Shown here piece by piece: positions 57,018 through 64,000 of a DNA stretch of 64,000 bases. The DNA lies in the NCBI GenBank assembly GCA_009801085.1, contig VNWV01000003.1, positions 2,170,001 to 2,234,000 on the forward strand, given 5' to 3'. Under the pieces are notes generated by a model that saw nothing but the letters and a program-made list of their open reading frames with translations, made no database searches and was not told the origin of the DNA. Positions within the stretch are counted from its first letter, which is position 1; each line of letters opens with the position of its first letter. The translations under genes were made by a program, and so were the position numbers. Source of the stretch: Lasiodiplodia sp. COLG20. Taxonomy: Eukaryota; Ascomycota; Dothideomycetes; Botryosphaeriales; Botryosphaeriaceae.

Positions 57018-59941
57018 TGTTTTAATCGCGTCTTCCGTCCCGCCCTGCAGATGGTGGCACGGTCACTCGATACGTCCAATCAAAGCATGTACAATGGATT
57101 TTCAGTCTTTCATTTAGGGTTTGAACCGGGCACGGGGAACTCACGGCGACGGCGTTATGTGGTGCACAAAGGCGAGGATCAGGAAAACCGGCCACTTTTG
57201 TTTGCCATAATCAAGGCAAACTAATTGCATCACCCAATTCAATCCGACCGAGCCTTGGGCTTGGGGAGAGGGAAATTCCGTGGGCCGGAATCTTTTTTTC
57301 TTTTATTTTTGGATACCAGAGGGTTCTGTTTGATTTTGTCGGCCTTTTGCTCTTCCCGGCTCTGTGTTACTTGAATTTTCTACAGGCGGAATGGCTTATT
57401 GCCAACCGCAAGAGTTCTGGACTACGGCCGATCTCTTCCCTTGACCTATTTCCTTCCTGGTGCTATTTTCTTCCCTTTTCCTTGCATAGTACTCATACCC
57501 ACTCTCCTACTGCCCGCTGGCTGCAGTGTGTGCATGTTTCTTTTTTTAGGGTCAGCCATGTCACGAAGTCCATGCTTCTGTGAGACGGGGGGTTTCGTCA
57601 TCCTGGCAAATTGCATTTCAAGGCCCACGTGCCTTTCATTACCACGCAAACCCGCTCTTCCGCTCCAATCAAGGATTCTTGTTATTCCGACGTTCCCGTC
57701 GTTTTTTGTCAGAGAAAGATTCAAGACATATAAATGGTGCCAGCTCAGTACGCCGTTTTGTCGTACCCGAGGAGCGCTGCTACATAGCTAAAGAAATTTC
57801 GGAAAAGACAAACATCATGTACAATAACCTTCTCTAGCTACTCGCCGTTGCCTCGCCGCCAGGGCCAAATGGTAGAAAGCTTGGCGCATTAGACTCGAGG
57901 ACCCTGGTTGGTCTTGCGACGGCGGGGCCGGACAAACCCGCTTTTTCGGGTCACTAGTGATGCACCGCGCCGCTCTTCTATCTTTTTGGTTCAACCCAAA
58001 GAATGGTGCAACCAGTGGGAAAGAGAGGAAAAATGTAAAAATAAAAAAAGGTTCGGCCGAGAGGCGGGAGCGACCCGGTACATACTTAGTCAGGAACGTA
58101 CGCGCACGTTGTGTGCCTTGTTTAGCGGGGAGAGCGGGAAAGACCTGTGCAGATCGCACACATGTCATCGCTCTCTCCTTGTCGCGCATGAAAGACGACT
58201 ACGTGGTTCGTCGTCGTCAGAGCCCCCCCGGAGCCGGGCGAGGTCGTCGTCGTCTGCCAATCGATCGCCGGCTCGGGGAATGCACAGGAACGGGAAGAGT
58301 GATAAGGAAGATGCCGTGTTTCTATTTTTCGGTGCATGCTACTCTCTTCGGCCGCCTCTCACAACGGCAGACGAAAAGGGCATTTTGGCGGTATCCGATG
58401 GAGCCCTGTGCACTCTTGTAATGGAGGTGCATACCCCAAAGGAAAATGACGAGGAGGAGGAGGGTCCGGTCGCTGGCGAACGGACGGGCGGGCGGGGCGG
58501 CTTATCGAGCGCGTGTTTTGGTTCCTCGTTTCTTTTTTTTTCTACTCGGATGTTGCCCCGGTTAACCGTAGGTCCTTCATTAACCCTCCATACATTGCAC
58601 ACGCGCCGCAAGGCTGCGCACGTGTGCGGAAAAGTCCTTATGTTTGGAGGGAAAGTGTCCTTGACCCATTGTTTTTTGATCCTCCTGTTAATTGATCCAC
58701 GCTGGTAGCGTTGTTTCCTGTGGGGAACGGAAAAGCGTGGGCTTTTTGATTGCTGGTGCTGGGATTTGGGGGCGCACAGATTACAAATGGTGCTTCCACT
58801 GCGCAGGTACGGGCAGTAGCGCATGTAGGTAATTAGGTTAAATACTTGAAAAGAGTAGGACTTAAGCTTAAGTAGAAGTAAGCTCGTCTCTGTCGTCGTC
58901 GCCGTAGGAGAGCTACATGGGCGGTCCGGAGGGAACACGGCACTGAATCATCAGCCCTGTAGGGCCAGGAGATCGGTCCGACCCGACGAACGGTTTGTTG
59001 GCCTTTTCACTCAAAAGGCTGCTTCTGACCGTTGGTATCATCAGCCAATGGTAAGATGTATAGTAGTCATGGGTCACACACCGAAACGATTAAGGACCTC
59101 CATGTGCAGTAGGGAACCACGCTTTCTCTTCTGTCTAAATCTACATCTTGTCTCTCTACAAGCATTATCTGTCGTAGCCCAATAGCGCCGTTCAATGCAA
59201 CGTGTTTTTTTCCTGTTTTTCTCTTTTCTGAGGTGCTGACTGTTACGAAGGGGGAGGACGATACGTGAAGAGGGGCGATGCCAAGGGAAAAAAGAGTGGG
59301 CTCCACAACGAGACAGGACACCGCAGCCATGGTTACGGGAAAGCGGCTTCGGCGATGCCGAACGGAGATCGCTTTTGCTGCTTTGGCTGTGTGGGTTTGT
59401 CTCAGCCGTCGCAGCTACCGAGTGACCCGTGCCGCACCTGCCGAAACGGTGCGCAAAGACGAGGCATAAAGACAAAAAGCTGATAATTCCGAACAATCAG
59501 AGCGTGAAGAGGGAAAACGGAGAGAAATCTGATACGTCTGCGCAAGAATGAAGCACTACCAGGGGAAGAAAGTTTAAGAATAAGGCCTGCGGCTGCACGC
59601 CGCCGCGCCGCATGTCTGGCACGGACCACGATCTCACGGCTGCGCCGCCGCCAGCAGGACGCGATACCCATCGGACCTGACTCGTTTCCCTTTTTATTTT
59701 CCCCGTCTCCCCCTAGCCACCGCCGATCACCGCCTTTCCTCCGCATGGACAAGTTTCAATTGGTCTTTTCCTTCTTTTCTGAAACGTCACAGCTGCCCCG
59801 TGAAAGCTTGGTCTTTGTCTGGACGTGACGTACGCCTCCGCCATGCGCATCGTCTCGGCATGCTCCGACGGAGACGGAAGGCGGGGCAGTGAAAGCTCCG
59901 TGGCGCAGGTCATTGTCGGTCGTCACGAAATGAGGCATTGC
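57018..59941. other. Gene-poor 2.9-kb interval
   Basis: 3' flanks of the convergent UPF0658 and SYM1-like genes with T-rich and mixed-composition sequence. Many overlapping short frames on both strands, none with a domain. No rRNA, tRNA, MITE or simple repeat of note. Confidence 0.45.
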
Positions 59942-60902
59942 TCATTCCTTCTTCTCGGCAGCCAAGGAGCCGGCTTCGGCGCCGGCAGCTGCAGCGCCGC
60001 CTTGGCTGTTGAGGAAGCTGAGATAGCAGTTCCAGCCTGTTGTCGGCGTTAGCACCTGCTAAATCCGCACCGCCTTTCCATCCCGCCTTATCGCCCCACT
60101 CCACCAACACACCGATAAAGCTCTAAGAGGGCTTCACTCACCGAGAGAAATGACGTTGACCACCAGCACGCGGTGCTCGAGCGGGACAAACTTGAAGTTG
60201 GCGACCTGCACGAAGGGCCAAACCATCCAGTTCTTGGTCAGGGCAGGCCAGTAGGTCGAGTTGAGCTTGTCCTTGGGGCTGCCGCCCTCAAGGACGGCCA
60301 TGGTCGACAAGAACAAGCACATGTTGGTGGGGGCGAAGAGCAGCTGGTCTGCAGCCACGCGGGCCAGGATGGTGCCATTGGTCGACTTCAGCTGGATGCG
60401 CTGCAGCGTCTTGAACCACGTCGTCGCAGCCGGGCCGAAGATGACTGCGCTTGTCAGACTGGCGCTTCCAAGTTTTGGCATTGCGGATCGGCAGTGGCGA
60501 ACTGAGAAGTTTGCACGCCGAGGGCTTCACTTACTACCACCGTAGCCGGCCATGCGAGCAGTGCGATCCCACTCGTGGTTCTTCATGCCCTTGCGCTCGA
60601 CGAGCTGCTGGGCCATGGTGTCGCCGGTCGCGAACAGAATCTATCCCGCGCGCGTCAGCTCATGGTGTTCTGGCTTGCGTGTCTTCTCTCGGCCATTTAT
60701 GCAGGGTCACGCCGGAAATTTTGATGCGGTCGCGGGGAAGGGGCAATTGGCGGTACGGTCGCACAAAGGAAGGGAGGCATACGGCGGTCGTGATGCTCTG
60801 GGTCAGCAGCGGGCGCTGAGCGAGCTTCAATTGGTACCTGTGCGCATAGCTATGAGCTTCAAGTCCCTGCGACCAGGGTCAAGCGACGAACCAGCGGAGC
60901 AT
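59942..60902 (-). CDS. SYM1: Mpv17/PMP22 family protein, Sym1-like (mitochondrial inner membrane)
   Basis: Five exons in transcript order: 60902..60892 (11 nt), 60837..60783, 60640..60535, 60444..60142, 60036..59942; introns 54, 142, 90 and 105 nt; 189 residues. Yeast Sym1 supports mitochondrial metabolism under ethanol and heat stress. Landmarks: [111 protein letters not shown] and [20 protein letters not shown], which are diagnostic. Four hydrophobic segments. Exon 1 codes only MLRW; its donor is GTTCGT, weak but needed, since continuing through it hits a stop three codons later. The tail is Ala/Gly-rich and ends EKKE. Confidence 0.9.
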
Positions 60903-61299
60903 CTTGGCGGATAATTCGGTGAAGATACGTTGGGAAGATGCGTCGGACGAGGAGCGGTGGTGCAGGAGCAGGTCGTCGAGGAGGAGAAGTGGGTGAAAAG
61001 GAGAAAGGCAAAGGGGCAAGGCGTTGGGCTGGATATTGTAAGCTTTCGTCGAGCTCTGTGATCTCGGATGGCTGCGAGTCAGCTGGGACGGCGTCGCGCA
61101 CTGTCCAAGGGGTCGGCCCCGGCTTTTCTACTCTGGGGATCCCTCCCGCCTTCCGCACTTTCTTCCGCACTTCCAGAACCACAACGCCACTGCTCAACAC
61201 CATGTGGCCGTGCGCCTGATTACTCTCGGCACTGACCGCGAAATCTCTCCCGAACAGCCTTTTTGTGCCGTCTGCTCATGTTCTGCCAATGAGCCCACA
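60903..61299. promoter_or_regulatory. Divergent promoter, SYM1-like gene and alpha/beta hydrolase
   Basis: About 400 nt between two start codons facing away from each other, so control elements are probably shared. The hydrolase frame is open leftward to about 61204 without an ATG. No specific site identified. Confidence 0.5.
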
Positions 61300-62559
61300 A
61301 TGCGCACCGGCTCAATCCCTGTCTCCGCTTCTTACAGAGCGCTGAGGTCTGCACAATCATCGTCAGTCAGACGAGCACATGGTCATGCATCACCAATGCC
61401 GCGACTACTGCTCCGCCAATCATGCAAACTTTTCAACCCTCCATTGCTCGCAGGCCACCAGCATGCAAAACGCACTTTATTTACTGAGACACTGCCAACG
61501 GTTCTAATACCACCCGCAATCTTCCTCAGCTGCTTTGTTGGACTCTGGTCTTACAAGATTATCATGACCATTGTTTTCCAAAACAAATTCATCTACATGC
61601 CTTACATGCCCCCTTTTGCTCGCTCGGAGAAACTAGACGACTACGCTGCCGCCTGTAGACCCGTCCAATGGGAAGAGAAAAGAATTAGGTCTCTTGACGG
61701 AACCAGGATATCTTTGTGCTTAGGTAGTCCACCACCACAAGATACGCAGTCGCGTGAAGCACTGGAAACTACCCGGCGACGAGTTGTAGTAATCTACTTC
61801 CAAGGGTGCGTGCAACCGCTTTCACGTGTGATAGAAGAGTAATACATACTAACATTCAACAGCAACGGGGCATCTCTCCCACCTCGCTTACCCAGCTTGA
61901 CCAGAGTTCTCAAATCCTTAAACGAACCTTCACCTATGGGACATCCCGAGTACAGTATTGTTGCCTTGTCTTACCGCGGATTCTGGACATCCAAAGGGAA
62001 AGCCTCCCAGAAAGGCATCGAAAGGGACGCCCAAGCCACACTCGCATGGGTCCAAGACAATTATCCCAATGCCCACGTCATCCTCTGGGGCCAGAGTCTT
62101 GGGGCAGGTGTGGCAGCAGACTTAGCAGCCCGGCAACTCAAGTCAGTGTCCGGTTCGACAACTCCTGACCAACAATTCCCAATCTCTGGAGTCATTCTCG
62201 AGACGCCTTTTATTGGTATCAAGGAGATGCTCCTTGCGCTTTATCCCCAGAAATGGCTTCCTTACCGCTACCTTTGGCCTTTCTTGCGGAGTTGGTGGGA
62301 CAACGAAAAAGCACTTGGTGATATTGCCGCATTGAAAGGTCATCGGAATGTGCCAATACAAATCATCACCGCCGGGGAAGATGAGATCGTCCCCGAAAGT
62401 CAGGCTCAACATCTGTACACCCTGTGTAAAGAGCTGCGGCTTGACGTTCGTCGCAGAGATGTTCTCGGTGCTCTCCATAATGAGGTACCAAGCAAATCCG
62501 ACGGCCGAGCCGCCATCGTTTCCTTTATTAAAGAAGTCGTTAAACGAGATGCCGACTAG
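61300..62559 (+). CDS. Alpha/beta hydrolase, Bem46/ABHD13-like, membrane-anchored
   Basis: Exons 61300..61805 and 61863..62559 (57-nt intron), 400 residues. A serine hydrolase of the Bem46-like class: VVVIYFQGNGASLPPRL carries the oxyanion HG-type strand, with the Gly codon split by the intron. IVALSYRGFWTSKGKASQKG leads to the nucleophile elbow ILWGQSLGAGVAADLA (Ser247). The acid is in TAGEDEIVPESQAQ and the His in LGALHNEVPSKSDG. A hydrophobic helix, TVLIPPAIFLSCFVGLWSYK at about 68-90, is a likely membrane anchor ahead of the catalytic domain. The start is uncertain: 61300 has the better context; 61396 would give a shorter, basic, presequence-like N-terminus. Substrate unknown, probably a lipid or ester. 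Confidence 0.87.
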
Positions 62560-63109
62560 GTCTGATCCATGTTTGGACCTCAAAAACGTGAGATAACAGG
62601 TAGTAGGTCATTATGAATGTGAGGGGGGAAAAGAACGAGCCAAATATGTTGAAGAGGCATCAGTGACCATGTCGAAAAGTCCCACATTCAGACGCTCGAT
62701 ATCTTAACAAAAGTTCAGAATGAGGTACTGCACATTGCTTCTTGTGGTGTCCTTAAGTAGAATTTGGTGGCGATACGTATATTCTCCGTATTCGATGAAT
62801 TTACGTATTCCCATTTTACGTATTCCTGGCCACTGACCTCCCTTTTGCGCTATCGGTGGGGCCTCCGAAACAGATAGTGCAAAAAAGCCCGTACAATTTT
62901 ACCCCGAAGCGCCTTAGAGACGCATGCTTTAAATGATTGGGGTGAGGCTGTGTCCTGGATTGCACACGCGGCGTACGGTATACGAAAAATGGCTTAATAC
63001 GAAATTGTGGTTCAGCAATAAGGCGGGCAAGAGAAAACAAGTATAACTGCACCTCTTAGCCTTTGCTACTTCCTCGGCGTCTTCATACATCCACTCATTC
63101 CTTGCCACC
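62560..63109. other. Intergenic: RTA1-like promoter
   Basis: No coding feature. AT-rich on the left, then a C/T-rich leader before the ATG at 63110. Confidence 0.5.
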
Positions 63110-64000
63110 ATGCATAATTCTACACTCGTCGCCCGCGATGCTCCTTTCGACCTCATCCCGTACAACCCTTCCGCCACGGCGGCTTGGGCATTCGTCATTC
63201 TTTTCGCCATCGGGGCAACCGTACACTTCTTCTACCTCTGCTTCCTCCGAGCATGGTTCTTCATTCCCTTAGTTCTGGGCTGCGTCGGTACGTCAAATCC
63301 AAACCGGAACCTTCTTCCTTCCCTCCCTTCCCCCCAAACCCCTTGCGATCCAAACCCCCCAAAAGCTCACAACCGCATCCACACAGGCGAAGCATTCGGC
63401 TACTACGGGCGCGTCCTCGCGCACGACCACCAGCGCAGCGTCGGGCCGTTCCTGCTGCAACTGATGCTGATCCTGGCGTCGCCGCCCTTCCTCGCCGCGA
63501 CCATCTACATGACGCTGGGGCGCGTGATCCGCGCGCTCGACGCCGAGCACCACTCGATCATGCGCACCAAGTGGGTCAGCAAGATCTACGTGCTCGTCGA
63601 CATCGCCTGCTTCGGCATGCAGATGTACGGCTCGGCCATCCAGGGGTCGGGCGACGCGGCCGCCGCCACCCAGGGCATGAGCATCGTGCTCGGCGGCCTC
63701 ATCTTCCAGCTCGTCGTCTTCGTCTTCTTCATCTTCATGGCCGCCGTGTTCCACCTGCGCGCTAACAGGGAACCCACCCGCGTCTCGCGTCGTCCCGGGA
63801 TCGAGGGCCTTTGGAGGAAGTGCATGTGGGCCCTGTACACCGTCAGCGGCCTTGTGCTGGTCAGGAATGCGTATCGGATCGCCGAGTTCGCGGATAAGAG
63901 CAAGACGATCGAGAAGCATGAGGCGCCGATGTACGTGTTCGATGCGGGTTTGATGTTTTTGGTCCCGGTTGTCTTGGCCGTGGTGCATCCCGGGAGGTTG
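63110..64000 (+). CDS. RTA1-like membrane protein, 3' end outside window
   Basis: Exon 1 63110..63287, 99-nt intron, exon 2 63387..>64000. Member of the lipid-translocating exporter (RTA1-like) family of seven-TM fungal proteins, whose yeast members Rta1 and Rsb1 relate to 7-aminocholesterol resistance and sphingoid-base release. Landmarks: FDLIPYNPSATAAWAFVILF, a first helix, then GEAFGYYGRVLAHDHQRSVG, PFLLQLMLILASPPFLAATI, YMTLGRVIRALDAEHHSIMR, SKIYVLVDIACFGMQMYGSA, QGMSIVLGGLIFQLVVFVFF and YTVSGLVLVRNAYRIAEFAD. These follow family order up to about the sixth helix. Exon 2 stays open to the window edge; the last helix and the C-terminus are missing only because the window ends. Confidence 0.92.
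   Translation, partial: MHNSTLVARDAPFDLIPYNPSATAAWAFVILFAIGATVHFFYLCFLRAWFFIPLVLGCVGTSNPNRNLLPSLPSPQTPCDPNPPKAHNRIHTGEAFGYYGRVLAHDHQRSVGPFLLQLMLILASPPFLAATIYMTLGRVIRALDAEHHSIMRTKWVSKIYVLVDIACFGMQMYGSAIQGSGDAAAATQGMSIVLGGLIFQLVVFVFFIFMAAVFHLRANREPTRVSRRPGIEGLWRKCMWALYTVSGLVLVRNAYRIAEFADKSKTIEKHEAPMYVFDAGLMFLVPVVLAVVHPGRL

Overview
This window is nuclear DNA from a filamentous ascomycete (Pezizomycotina). Genes are interrupted by short introns, mostly 45-110 nt, with GTRNGY donors and YAG acceptors. A fused HIS4-type histidine gene, a CBM1-GH10 xylanase, PTH11/rhodopsin-like receptors, an RTA1-like exporter, a Clr2 silencing protein, a UPF0658 Golgi protein and a dispersed 5S rRNA gene all point the same way. 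A dothideomycete is plausible but not provable from the sequence. No bacterial, viral or organellar segment was seen. All exon structures were built by hand from frame, splice consensus and family resemblance.

Layout. 1-16.6 kb: 3' part of a GH31 alpha-glucosidase, SYF2 splicing factor, a decayed GH31 C-terminal fragment, a PTH11-like receptor (minus), a gene-poor 4-kb interval, a zinc alcohol/formaldehyde dehydrogenase and a large PAF-acetylhydrolase-like protein. 16.6-30.5 kb: a two-hairpin MITE, HIS4 (minus) with a perfect Gcn4/CPC1 site in its promoter, a single-pass membrane glycoprotein (minus), Clr2, a long coiled-coil protein and a very small protein gene. 30.5-34 kb: a repeat island holding a MITE, a degenerate GATA-like zinc-finger gene, an AT-rich RIP-like tract and a direct repeat. 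34-50 kb: an alpha-arrestin with a PPxY motif (minus), three unrecognised proteins, a degraded MITE, a 5S rRNA gene (minus) and the xylanase (minus). 50-64 kb: another MITE, a four-exon DUF2237 gene with a 16-nt first exon, a second PTH11-like receptor, the UPF0658 protein, a Sym1/Mpv17 protein (minus, 11-nt first exon), an alpha/beta hydrolase divergent from it, and the 5' part of an RTA1-like gene.

The genes are a mix of housekeeping functions (HIS4, SYF2, SYM1, Clr2, 5S), polysaccharide degradation (GH31, GH10) and membrane sensing or transport (two PTH11-like proteins, RTA1, arrestin). They do not form a biosynthetic cluster. The most notable non-genic content is a previously unnamed family of about 230-340 bp MITE-like elements: four copies share terminal inverted repeats and an internal hairpin with 25-nt arms and a 14-15-nt loop. 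One copy lies directly upstream of the decaying zinc-finger gene.
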